Shown here piece by piece: positions 46,901 to 54,491 of a stretch of 64,000 nucleotides of DNA. Location of the stretch: the IMG/VR virus record IMGVR_UViG_3300005581_000008, positions 1-64,000 of that record. One strand, 5' to 3'. The stretch comes from a virus. The position numbers and the translations under genes are program-made. Under the pieces are notes generated by a model. It was not told where the DNA came from, ran no database searches, and worked only from the letters and a program-made list of their open reading frames with translations. The first letter of the stretch is position 1; every line of letters begins with the position of its first letter.

Positions 46901-47493
46901 GGAGTATTGCTATATTTGTCTAAAATAATTATCTGTGGCTCAACTAGAACAAAGTGCCCTTTAATGTAATAAACACCAAGTTTGATTTCTGCAATAGAAC
47001 CAACACCAACTGGAGAAGATGCTAATGCTTGTACTGAACTAATTTCTGTATCTACATCAGTTAAAATATCTGATGCTGCAAACACTTTGCTTGTTCCAGT
47101 GCTACCAGAATTTTTATATTTTACAAATAAGGTAGGAGGATCACCAGCTTGTGATGCAGAATAATGGGTAACTTGTGCTTGCAAGCCACCCGCATTTTGA
47201 ATAACTTTACCAACATAAGATGCTACGACAGTATCTGCTTGGATAGAATTATAAGAAGATTCTAATTTAACATATCCGATAGTAGTATCAACAGAAGAAT
47301 TACCAGGAATGACCATGGCTCCTTCTTTGAATACATGAGATCCAAAACGAGTGATTTGTTTCTGCAGAATAGTCTGCATTTGAGTAAGTTCTCTCGCCTG
47401 AACAGCAAATGTTGGGCGATACAAGATTTTATAAAACTTCTTAGTTTCGTCAAAATCGTCGTAGTAAGGTTCAGTATTAAAGTCGATGGCCAT
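40927..47493 (-). CDS. Giant DUF4815-type virion protein (2188 aa)
   Basis: 2188 residues, the largest gene here. The N-terminus (DFNTEPYYDDFDETKKFYKILYRPTFAVQARELTQ, QITRFGSHVFKEGAMVI) is the DUF4815-type start found in large structural proteins of aquatic T4-like phages. The middle contains conserved stretches such as LVPKRGIDFITHYSYYLSRKTKIAVD, KLEKRIDNLEYYTSLSLLE and YIRSRNILIQIQKLKPNTRFYPFFDGVDI. The C-terminal half has an adhesin-like YVAENTEYCIVLASDC segment and several inserted GD- and HG-type modules. It lies after gp8 where T4 has wedge genes gp9-gp12, so a wedge-to-fibre connector is plausible but inferred. No gp10-12 homologue is seen. Confidence 0.85.
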   Translation of the reverse strand: MAIDFNTEPYYDDFDETKKFYKILYRPTFAVQARELTQMQTILQKQITRFGSHVFKEGAMVIPGNSSVDTTIGYVKLESSYNSIQADTVVASYVGKVIQNAGGLQAQVTHYSASQAGDPPTLFVKYKNSGSTGTSKVFAASDILTDVDTEISSVQALASSPVGVGSIAEIKLGVYYIKGHFVLVEPQIIILDKYSNTPTYRIGLVATESILTSEEDETLFDNAQNSFNYAAPGAHRYSIAATLTKFSLDSVIDIDFIELIRTGDGAIQRGTNRTEYSILQQEFAHRTYDESGNYTVKNFEIDVREYRNNNRGAWAAAKYYITGDVVTNNGNTYVAKDNAQSVNNGAATPGPIHTSGVAQDGSGTGVTWEWNSSPFYNRGVFAPSDAQDVAANLLNEKKLAIGLEPGKAYVQGYEIEKPSTSYVTVEKARESIQVTSQALQTTVGNYATITNLWGAPPIGDYSSVTLYDRPVVTGGTAPSGATAVGTARVRFIEWDSGSNPGSATAIYKLSLFDVKMNGNFDFNRKVKSFFFSGGSAATSFSADINPILTITRGSGTSVATSGSTTPAAGVFIKGSGTTFQTDFIAGDIVSFGGTQRRVIAVTAQDQMEVDSSITIVDKTADRLSTKIIEPESTSLVYQLPQFAIKSVKAADGSTISNYTVYQRFSSTYTGSSLTFTVNSGATFASTADTDNYIIVNSSTGTVLSTSQYSITGTGTVSITVSFTGGVSSSNNITLICAINKTGANVTRKTKTLVPSAVATFTAQGEAQATEVLLGKADGYRLVSVKMRSGTFSAPTGGYTIDISDRYDWDNGQRHTHYDLARLVLKNSYAPPEAPIEVTFDYFTHDAGDYCTVDSYVAGQVSYTNIPSFMGVSLRDCVDFRPIIADSGLTFSSTNTLVPKRGIDFITHYSYYLSRKTKIAVDFAGEFFPIDGVSSLNPGEPLDPTLGLVLYTLTLEPYTFGTNSNNVQINRIDNKRYTMRDIGKLEKRIDNLEYYTSLSLLEQQTESLNIVDSTGNTRFKNGFIVDGFTGHATGDTLSPDYMCSIDMENAELRPFYSMNNINLLEKNNIDSQRTSANYKLYGDVITLPLNTTVPHVKIIDQPYASRLENINPFAVFTFLGDVKINPSSDDWFEIDRRPDLVIDVEGNFTTVKNIAEKSGVLGTIWNAWQTQWSGASTNSNIKYTFGREWASGFGDVRLSQAEANAKFGGVGWGNARQITVESTATEVGQSRTGIKTSLVQKIDRQIIGDRVLSTAALPYIRSRNILIQIQKLKPNTRFYPFFDGVDISAYCTPASKLVYTPTSGAFNIDVNVGSSASGTARRISGDSQVCLNRGDVITGSVSLATAVVVGKDFDPDATSNAYSLYVVNVQGTFVASDIITGSNSLATGTFTSLTSNAQGTPLVSNFNGDVQLLFNIPNTESIRFRCGTRELKLVDVTTADGLFTSRARANYRAEGILETRETTIHSVRNAQLVEEQLSDNQVIIQSSERVVADTGWWDPLAQTFLIDVKGGCFLSKVDVFFATKDTKIPVMLELREVVNGYPGKRVLPFSRVTLKPEQVNISTQTVTLDDVEVNKWDTPTTFTFPSPVYVAENTEYCIVLASDCNSYNVWISQVGELMVGTSRTISEQPYLGSLFKSQNASTWTADQSQDLKFAIYRANFRTDVLSNVEYINDVVPLQTLDYDPFETRVTPNVTNNKVRVWHTNHGMPSGSKVTISGVTANVNGIAFALFNSTHTISDVDLDSYVITIAGGTATSSGYSGGSTVKATRNIQFDAIQPAIQIQSFSETPIEFGFKATTGKAVDNSSQVAYVTPETLTYESILVNETNNFFAPKMVASEINELPANSGWSSGIKSMYLNCQFSSSNAALSPILDTHRTSLITINNKINSPTSDNLNVANLDDNVLIGNYGGSFLGSSAVSFSGTQINTRHGAMFGVTVGKYITVSGSSNADNNGTFLVSSTSIDGGTALTGTFTSSSSSTAVTGTNFVSDGVKIGFALFQGSTFIGTVLAVTATTITLTANAALTLAAVTGIKYYTVTTTVSRTDGLTFTTEAVGANAIMIKQKERFVAETAPDNSSSYSKYVTKKVNLANASTFLRVKFAINLPVEAGVEVWYKTSPVGSTTEWDSIPFTQMTPDTTIPYYSNSTGRFVDASFSKKDMETYDAVKLKIVMKSTNSSEVPRIKDLRVISCA

Positions 47494-47521
47494 TGTTTTA
47501 ATCTTCTCTTGGTTAGTTCTC

Positions 47522-47528
47522 TATTTAG
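47522..47528 (-). promoter_or_regulatory. Late promoter-like CTAAATA before the 2188-residue gene
   Basis: Minus strand AACTAAATAGAGAAC in the 35-base gap after gp8, about 29 bases before the start codon. AAGAGAAG follows as a weak ribosome site. Confidence 0.55.
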
Positions 47529-50500
47529 TTAGAATCTTATAACAGTTCTAAGCGTCACAGTCTCATCATCAGATGGAGTAAATCCAGCTTTATTGTCAAT
47601 AAACATTAACTGTCCAGAATATTTATCCACTGTTGGTGATGTTACATTAGTAGCAGTAAAGGTTTGTGATGCAGCATTAGTGAAAGTATCGTTCAATTGT
47701 GGGACATCATTATCTAAAGATTGAATTAATACTGAGTTTGAAGTAGATGAAACTACTCTATATTTTCTATAATATGTAGTTCCACTAACACTTCTTGCTA
47801 CAGTACAATTTGTATCTTTGGGGAAATATGTTGTGTTAATAGATCCCTGTAATAAGAAACATCCTGATCCAATAACATTCTGATAACGAGTATTATCTAA
47901 GAATGATCTTGGGTTTTTAATAATACCCAGTTGTCGATAATCGTTGTTAACGGTAACACCTTGATTTAAATCGTTTGATACATTAGAATAAAACATTAAT
48001 GTTCTAGCAAATAATTCATCAGGAGCATTTTTACCGTGTCCACCGTAAGGAGAAATAATTGCTCTAGCAGTTCCAGCTTTTCCATTACCTGCTATTACAA
48101 TATCTGCCCATGTATAATTTTGTCCAGGATTTGTTATATTTATTTTAGTTATTCTACCTGTGGCAGTATTAATAGAAGCTGTGGCTGTTGCGCCAGTGCC
48201 ATCTCCATTAATTGTAATAGTAGCCACACCATAACCATATCCACCAGAAATTAACTTAACTGCATTAATAGTCCCAGCAGTTGTTAAAATCTCATTATTA
48301 GCCTGCAAAGATTTAATATCTCCAAGATTTAAATCTGCTTGCATAGTGGCATTAGTTCCTGTACCAGAAACCGCAAGAGTTGCTGCAGTATATCCAGTAC
48401 CAGCATTTTCAACAGTAACTCCAACTACCTGCCCACCATCAATAATAGGTAATAATTTAGCATTTGATTTGTCAACATTAACAACACCTACTACACCAGA
48501 ACCTTGATCAACACTAGTGAATGTTATTGATGGGTTAGTAGAATAACCAGCACCGAACCTACGAATTGCAGACCCAGATGCAGCAATTCCAGCATAAGTT
48601 AAAATAACATCACCACTGGTAGCTGTACCACTAGTATGTGATGGAGCGACAGTACCTAATTTAGATACTAGTAAATTCTGATATTGATATACAGTATCGT
48701 TTGCGCTACCAACAATATACATATATGCATTGGTTGGATGCAGTGCAAGACCAGAACCAGTGCTCTCAAGCCCACCAATATAAAACTGATTTGTATATAG
48801 TGCAGTAGCAACTGAATTGGCAGTACCTAAAGTATACTGGTAAATATAGTCAGTAGTTGCATCAGTAACTAACATGTTTTTACCATCAGCAGTAACAGCA
48901 ATATCTACTGGGTTAGTAGTTTGACTCGCAACGCTAAAAGATGTACTATATGTGGCAGTAGTAATAGTCCAAGCTGTACCTAGCGTATATTGAAAAATAG
49001 CATCGGCAGTTGCGCCAACTAACCACATTTTTGTTCCATCAGCACTAAATGCTAAACCACCAGTAGTAGTATCTTCAGCAGCAATAGAAAATGTGGCAGA
49101 TGTAGTTAGCGCAGAAGTTGAGATAGTCCAAGCAGTGGCCAGTGTATATTCTTGAACCAAGTCAGCAGACTGTCCAACAACAAACATCTTTAATCCATCG
49201 CTGGAGAATGCAATACCTACTGGAACAGTTTCTGTGGCTAGTGCTCCAGATTCATATGAGAATACTGCAGTAGATACATCCCATGCTGAAGAAAGATTAT
49301 AAACAATCACATTATTATCAGTATCTCCAAGAACAAACATCTTTGTTCCATCAGTTGAGAATGCTAAACACGATGGAGCAGTATCTCTTGCAGTAACAGA
49401 AACTGATTTACCTGTATAAGTTGCTTGTGTAATATTTAATTGAGTACCAGCAGTTGTAACAGTATATAATCTATTACTAGCAAAAATTTGGTCAGAAAGT
49501 TGAACCTGTCCTTCTGAAGACCATGCAGTTCCAAAAGTTACAGTTGGGTCGCTAGAATAGTTATCTCCAATATTTGTAACAGTAGCATATAAAACACTAC
49601 CAGAAACAGTATTCATTTTAACAACTGCAGTTGCTCCAGAACCACCACCACCAGAAAAATTAACTGTAGGTGGTGTAGTATATCCAGTTCCTGCAGAAGT
49701 TAAATTAATTTCTCTAACTGCTCCAACTGGTGTTACGCCAGAAACAAATCCACTGGTAACAGTAACAGTAGATGTTCCAGTTGCGGCAGACATAGTTTTA
49801 GCAGTGCCACCAATACTAGCAGTAATAGTTAAAGTTGTAGAATTAGGTACAGTTAAAATGTAGTAAGTAGTTCCAGAAACAATAGTGCCAATAGTTGTAC
49901 CAAATACAATGCGCTGACCAGCATAAAAACCTGCAGTAGAACTAACAGTTATAAGATTTGTAGTCAGTGCAGTAGAAACTGTTCCAGAAGCTAAAGATAT
50001 AGTGCTAGTTCCAAGAGTAGCAGTTCCTTTTGCTCGTGTACCAACATACTTTAAAGAAGCAGTTCCATTTTTAACAATTCCAAATCGGTGTGTTGGTTCT
50101 AGTGCTGATAAAGTTCCTGGAGAATATATCTCAAAGAAATCGCCAACAGAGTTATATAATTTTTGCCCAATGATAACTCCACTATTAGCAATGAATAGAG
50201 TTGCACTGTTAATAGGATCACCGAAAGTTACAGTTGGTGCAGTGAAATAATTAATACCAGCCGAGGTAATAGTTACTGGAGTTACAGTGTTTAAGAATAC
50301 TGGATCTTCTTCTCGGTAACCATCACCAGTTACTGAAATTGATGCTCCAGTGTATCCAGTACCTTTATTGGTAATTGCGATACTATCTAAACTACCATTT
50401 GAGTAAAATTGGTTTGTTAATGCTGAAGAAACTGGAATTTGTTCTGCGCTTAAGAATTTGTTTCTCAAATTGATAGGCACATTATACATATACTTCCAGA

Positions 50501-51230
50501 TGTATCCATCTGAAGTAGTAATAGGAGTTACAGATGTTCCAGAAGGTTTTACTATAGAAAAAGAATTATTATTATTGTCTAGACATTTGTATACATTATA
50601 ATCATCTGTCATAACATAAAAGATAGTATCTTCAATATTATTTTCACCAGAGTAAGACAGGTTTAATATTGCTTGTAAGTTTGCTCCAGAACCACCAGAA
50701 CCACCAGTGACTGTTACAGTAGGAACAGAAGTATATCCAATTCCTCTTGAAACTAAATCAACACCAATAATCTGACCATCTAAAACAACTGGAGTATATT
50801 CTGCACCAGTTCCACCACCACCAGTTATTGTAATAGTTGGAAGAGTATTATAACTAGAACCCCCAGAAATAATATCGATACCAATAATTTGATTGCAATA
50901 CTCGTCATCGTACATATCATATACAACACCTGATATCCAATCATATCTTGGGATAACAAAACATACATCTGATGGACCAATTTGCTTCATAGTGATAATT
51001 TCACTACGAACTGCTCTTTCATAAGCATAGCTATCGATAGGATAAGGTGGAGCAGTTTCATCATCCCAAGCTAATGTTTTACCCAAGAAATAATAGTAAT
51101 TAGAACTTCTTGTTACCACATCTCTGTATACACCTTCTGCAAGAGATTTGTGCAGAATAGTTTTTATTAGAGATGAAGATGATGTTGTACCACTACTTGG
51201 TGGAACTATCGAAGATGAAGAAGCTACCAT
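47529..51230 (-). CDS. 8: Baseplate wedge protein gp8, greatly enlarged
   Basis: 1233 residues against 334 in T4 gp8. Conserved gp8 landmarks survive: TAPPYPIDS (59-67), FVIPRYDW (91-98), TSDGYIWKYMYNVP (239-252) and, near the end, YRQLGIIKNPRSFL and MFIDNKAGFTPSDDETVTL. Between them are GSGY-type repeats (about 116-188, 283-340, 505-570 and again after 900) and, at about 605-852, five propeller-like repeats with the unit LAFSTDGTKMFVLGDTDNNVIVYNL. These insertions explain the extra length. gp8 is a wedge subunit at the edge of the baseplate, so the additions would be exposed. It precedes the 2188-residue gene. Confidence 0.88.
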   Translation of the reverse strand: MVASSSSIVPPSSGTTSSSSLIKTILHKSLAEGVYRDVVTRSSNYYYFLGKTLAWDDETAPPYPIDSYAYERAVRSEIITMKQIGPSDVCFVIPRYDWISGVVYDMYDDEYCNQIIGIDIISGGSSYNTLPTITITGGGGTGAEYTPVVLDGQIIGVDLVSRGIGYTSVPTVTVTGGSGGSGANLQAILNLSYSGENNIEDTIFYVMTDDYNVYKCLDNNNNSFSIVKPSGTSVTPITTSDGYIWKYMYNVPINLRNKFLSAEQIPVSSALTNQFYSNGSLDSIAITNKGTGYTGASISVTGDGYREEDPVFLNTVTPVTITSAGINYFTAPTVTFGDPINSATLFIANSGVIIGQKLYNSVGDFFEIYSPGTLSALEPTHRFGIVKNGTASLKYVGTRAKGTATLGTSTISLASGTVSTALTTNLITVSSTAGFYAGQRIVFGTTIGTIVSGTTYYILTVPNSTTLTITASIGGTAKTMSAATGTSTVTVTSGFVSGVTPVGAVREINLTSAGTGYTTPPTVNFSGGGGSGATAVVKMNTVSGSVLYATVTNIGDNYSSDPTVTFGTAWSSEGQVQLSDQIFASNRLYTVTTAGTQLNITQATYTGKSVSVTARDTAPSCLAFSTDGTKMFVLGDTDNNVIVYNLSSAWDVSTAVFSYESGALATETVPVGIAFSSDGLKMFVVGQSADLVQEYTLATAWTISTSALTTSATFSIAAEDTTTGGLAFSADGTKMWLVGATADAIFQYTLGTAWTITTATYSTSFSVASQTTNPVDIAVTADGKNMLVTDATTDYIYQYTLGTANSVATALYTNQFYIGGLESTGSGLALHPTNAYMYIVGSANDTVYQYQNLLVSKLGTVAPSHTSGTATSGDVILTYAGIAASGSAIRRFGAGYSTNPSITFTSVDQGSGVVGVVNVDKSNAKLLPIIDGGQVVGVTVENAGTGYTAATLAVSGTGTNATMQADLNLGDIKSLQANNEILTTAGTINAVKLISGGYGYGVATITINGDGTGATATASINTATGRITKINITNPGQNYTWADIVIAGNGKAGTARAIISPYGGHGKNAPDELFARTLMFYSNVSNDLNQGVTVNNDYRQLGIIKNPRSFLDNTRYQNVIGSGCFLLQGSINTTYFPKDTNCTVARSVSGTTYYRKYRVVSSTSNSVLIQSLDNDVPQLNDTFTNAASQTFTATNVTSPTVDKYSGQLMFIDNKAGFTPSDDETVTLRTVIRF
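48675..49418 (-). repeat. Five-repeat propeller-like insert in gp8
   Basis: At gp8 residues about 605-852 five units repeat: (L/I)AFSxDGxKMFVxGxxxDxVxxYxLxxAWxxSTA, with starts near 620, 671, 725, 774 and 828. The spacing of about 50 residues and the SxDGxKMF motif resemble WD/lactonase-type beta-propeller blades. Fewer than seven units are clear, so the number of blades is uncertain. Confidence 0.8.
50667..50885 (-). repeat. GSGY-type repeat module in gp8 (first copy pair)
   Basis: gp8 residues about 116-188 give two units, SGGSSYNTLPTITITGGGGTGA and SRGIGYTSVPTVTVTGGSGGSGA. They match the inserts in gp18 and gp14. Confidence 0.85.
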
Positions 51231-51258
51231 TTACTCTACCCTAAATGTAAAAAGTTGA

Positions 51259-51726
51259 TTAACCTACAGTAACAACCCATGTTACAGCGATAGTATCACC
51301 AGCTGATTTACCAACAGATGGGAATGTAGTACGGCAAAGCATTGTACCTGCGCCAGCAGTACCTGAGTTAAATACAGCTGCTTCCTGAATACCAGGAGAT
51401 GTAGAAGTACCAGTACCAGCTGGGAATGTAGCAGTAAAAGTAACTGTATTAGTTGATGTAGAAGATGAGCATGATACACGACCAACTTCTGCGATTAACT
51501 GTGCCTGAGCAGCGTCTGGTGTAGTTGCACTAGTACCAATAGCCATGTGAGTCATAGAAACTGGTGAGTTGGTAGTAGCAATTATCTTAGATGCGATAAA
51601 AGTCTTACCTGAGGTAACTACCAAGTTTGGCACTTCAAACTCACGAATTGTTTCACCTGCTGCATTACGATGAAGGATTTTAACCATTCCAGTTGCAGCG
51701 ATATTGTCTTTATTAAATTGTTCCAT
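51259..51726 (-). CDS. Small beta-rich virion protein (155 aa)
   Basis: 155 residues. Residues 14-50 (GMVKILHRNAAGETIREFEVPNLVVTSGKTFIA) and 60-155 follow a pattern common in phage tail-region proteins: MTHMAIGTSATTPDAAQAQLIAEVGRV, then VTFTATFPAGTGTSTSPGIQEAAVFN and TMLCRTTFPSVGKSAGDTIAVTWVV. I cannot name the family with certainty; such proteins accompany baseplate or fibre genes. It sits between gp7-like and gp8. A baseplate-associated accessory role is likely; exact function unknown. Confidence 0.78.
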   Translation of the reverse strand: MEQFNKDNIAATGMVKILHRNAAGETIREFEVPNLVVTSGKTFIASKIIATTNSPVSMTHMAIGTSATTPDAAQAQLIAEVGRVSCSSSTSTNTVTFTATFPAGTGTSTSPGIQEAAVFNSGTAGAGTMLCRTTFPSVGKSAGDTIAVTWVVTVG

Positions 51727-51746
51727 AAATTTCTCCTATTGAGGTT

Positions 51747-54491
51747 TTAAGCGGTAAAGGTTTCTGTTAAACCTTCACTGTATTCTTGTGAATAATAATC
51801 TTGTCCTTGGTAAGAATTCATCCAAATTTGGCCAAGAGTTGTTGTTGGATTAGCTAAGTTTTCTGGGTCTATAGTAACCCCATCATTAATCAGATGTCCA
51901 GCATAACTGTTAACAACCTGTTTACCAAGATATTTATCTGTGCTTATAGCAGGCATTTCAGTTATAATGGAAGTATCTGCTAATAATTTGGTAATATCAA
52001 AGTTTGATATTACCTCAGATATGCCACTATAGGTTTCGCTAATATTTTTACCAGTATTAAAAGTAGCATCTGAATCTGTCATAGAAACAGATTCAGTGGT
52101 AAATCCTGCGCTTGAGCCAGCAGGTAAAACTTTAGTGAATTGGTGAGTCAAAGCATCAGTGGGAGAAACACTTTCTGTGGATAAAGTTACTCCATCATTA
52201 AGAATGTGCCCAAGGAAACTATTAGCATCTTGCGCACCAAATCTCTTGGTTGCCGTTTTAAAAACTAATTCTCCACTAGTAACATCAATTGCATCTACAA
52301 ACCCCTTAGTTAGAGTCCAATAAATTCCATTTATCTGATTTCCAGAAATATCATATTCCTTACCATCCAAGATAAGAAATTCGTCTTCCAATCCAATACC
52401 CATAGATTTAACTAAAGATTCTAACTGAACGCTAAGGTCAAAATCATTGGTGATATTAAACTCTCCAAAAAGAGCCATACCAGCTGGATGCAACATAGTT
52501 TTAACTGCTGATTTATATGATGCTAGTCTCTCATCAATTTTAATAACATAAGAGAACGCTTGATAGAATTTACTATCTTGGATAAACATCGAGTCGGATA
52601 AGAATCCATTGTTTGTTTCATAGTATCCTGGATATCTAACTAAAGCACCCAGTTTAACATAAATTACAGATGGGTCATCAGAAAATGTTTGAGCATTTGC
52701 AGCAGACAGTGAGAATTCACGAAGAACAGTACCAACATAGCTACCATCTACATATGGAGCAAACACATCATATGTTCCTCCGCTTACTGCTACTGAAGAA
52801 TTAGTTCTTAATGTTAAAGATGTATTTGAAGCAATAGCAGAAACTATTCCAAGCTGAACACCAGAAGAGTTTTTAATTATATCATTAATTTTTATCTGAG
52901 TAGTAAATGATGTTCCAACACCAGTAATAGTAACACTAGATGTAGAAGCAGTAATCGTGCCTGTACCAAACCCTTGACTAGAATAGTAATTAAAATAATC
53001 ACTAGAGTTAATATAACCTTGTTCGTTAAAACCATCGGTGTAATCAGAAATGGTTGGTCTGTTAGTATATGACTGGGCTGTTCCTCCAGCGTTACCAAGA
53101 AATAAACTACCAACTAAACGAATGTTTCTAAATGTGTATGATTGAGCAGTATAAGCACTACTAATGCTAGTTCCAGGTTCATACGAAGATGGTAATGAGG
53201 CTAGAGTAAGAGAAGTATTACTTTCAATACTTTTAACCACTCCAATTAATAATGGTGTAGTATTTGTAGTCCAAATCTCATCACCAACAGCCACACCACC
53301 TGATTGTCCAAAAGTCGTACTGACTCCAGTAACAGTTAAACTAGATGGAGATGCAGTAATAGTTCCAGATGTAGTTGAAGAATAAGTTTCCGATTTAAGT
53401 AATGTGGCAGTTCCTGCCGAAGCAACGACCCCAGCAGCAATAACATCGTTTGATGCGAGAATAGAAAGAGCAAAGTCAGAGTTATAACCTAAGCCGAATC
53501 GAATTAACTCTGCATATTTGATACCACCAAACTCTGTGGTGGCAGTAACTTTCATTAAAGCACCAGTACCAGCACCAGATTTTAATTCAAAAACCTGCCC
53601 CAATCTAAAGTATTTTCCAGGTTGAGATATAGAGATAGTTTGAGTTGCTGGTAATATTTTAGCTTGGAAAGTATCTTTAAATTTTATTAAATCGCCAGCA
53701 TTAATTTTACCAAAGAATCTTTTATCTAAAAAGAACTCGTATAATTCGTTAGAGAAAATTAAAGCAGTATTTACAACACCAGTAGTAGCCTTTGTTAAAG
53801 TTACTATGTTGCCTACAACTGAAACTACTTTACTGCCATCAAATATATTATTTCCTGTGACGAGTTGACCAACTTCAATACCCACAGCTGTAGAAACTGT
53901 TATAGTGGTTGAATTTGATGCACCTGTGGCAGTTATCTCATATGATTTGCCGATTTTAACAATTCTATCAACTTCACCAATTAGTTGTTCTTTCTTGTCT
54001 ACAAGAACACGAAGAATTCTTCCTGCTGTTTGAATATCAACTAATTTCCCGACAATATCATCTGGGTCGCCATAATCTACCTGAGCAAAAATTGAAATTT
54101 CTTGGTTCCATCTACCATCAGATGCTCTAAGCATTGATTGGTTTGGATATGTTAATTCTACTTGTTTACCATACAATAATTTGAATAGTAACTTATAAGA
54201 TGCAGCAGACCCTTTAGATAGATACTGATCTCTTATATGAGAAAGTAAAAATCTTTCGTCTTCAACTACCAGTGGAAGATTATAGGCTAATTCTTTTTTA
54301 AATTGTACTATAAAATCTTCTAGGGTAATATCAATATCTCTAATATTACTTAAATCTACACCTTGTGTTTTCAAGTAATCATAGTAGGCTTCAACGAAAG
54401 CTACAAATGTTGGGTAGTCCTCCCTGATAAATTCAGGGAGTTGACTTCTAACTACTGACGACAGTGGTGTTCTAACAGGATTTGTATGCAT
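51747..54491 (-). CDS. 7: Baseplate wedge protein gp7-like (914 aa)
   Basis: 914 residues (T4 gp7: 1032). The N-terminal QLPEFIREDYPTFVAFVEAYYDYLKTQGVD and RFLLSHIRDQYLSKGSAASYKLLFKLLYGKQVEL are hallmark segments of the gp7-type wedge initiator in aquatic T4-like phages; the position between gp6 and gp8 agrees. Residues about 375-436 and 508-570 are two related inserts (GTITASPSSLTVTGVSTTFG and GTITASTSSVTITGVGTSF, each followed by GIV-SAI-SNTSLTL). The C-terminus has a DGKEYDISGNQINGIYWTLTKG segment and a repetitive tail. Starts one base inside gp6's stop. Confidence 0.83.
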   Translation of the reverse strand: MHTNPVRTPLSSVVRSQLPEFIREDYPTFVAFVEAYYDYLKTQGVDLSNIRDIDITLEDFIVQFKKELAYNLPLVVEDERFLLSHIRDQYLSKGSAASYKLLFKLLYGKQVELTYPNQSMLRASDGRWNQEISIFAQVDYGDPDDIVGKLVDIQTAGRILRVLVDKKEQLIGEVDRIVKIGKSYEITATGASNSTTITVSTAVGIEVGQLVTGNNIFDGSKVVSVVGNIVTLTKATTGVVNTALIFSNELYEFFLDKRFFGKINAGDLIKFKDTFQAKILPATQTISISQPGKYFRLGQVFELKSGAGTGALMKVTATTEFGGIKYAELIRFGLGYNSDFALSILASNDVIAAGVVASAGTATLLKSETYSSTTSGTITASPSSLTVTGVSTTFGQSGGVAVGDEIWTTNTTPLLIGVVKSIESNTSLTLASLPSSYEPGTSISSAYTAQSYTFRNIRLVGSLFLGNAGGTAQSYTNRPTISDYTDGFNEQGYINSSDYFNYYSSQGFGTGTITASTSSVTITGVGTSFTTQIKINDIIKNSSGVQLGIVSAIASNTSLTLRTNSSVAVSGGTYDVFAPYVDGSYVGTVLREFSLSAANAQTFSDDPSVIYVKLGALVRYPGYYETNNGFLSDSMFIQDSKFYQAFSYVIKIDERLASYKSAVKTMLHPAGMALFGEFNITNDFDLSVQLESLVKSMGIGLEDEFLILDGKEYDISGNQINGIYWTLTKGFVDAIDVTSGELVFKTATKRFGAQDANSFLGHILNDGVTLSTESVSPTDALTHQFTKVLPAGSSAGFTTESVSMTDSDATFNTGKNISETYSGISEVISNFDITKLLADTSIITEMPAISTDKYLGKQVVNSYAGHLINDGVTIDPENLANPTTTLGQIWMNSYQGQDYYSQEYSEGLTETFTA

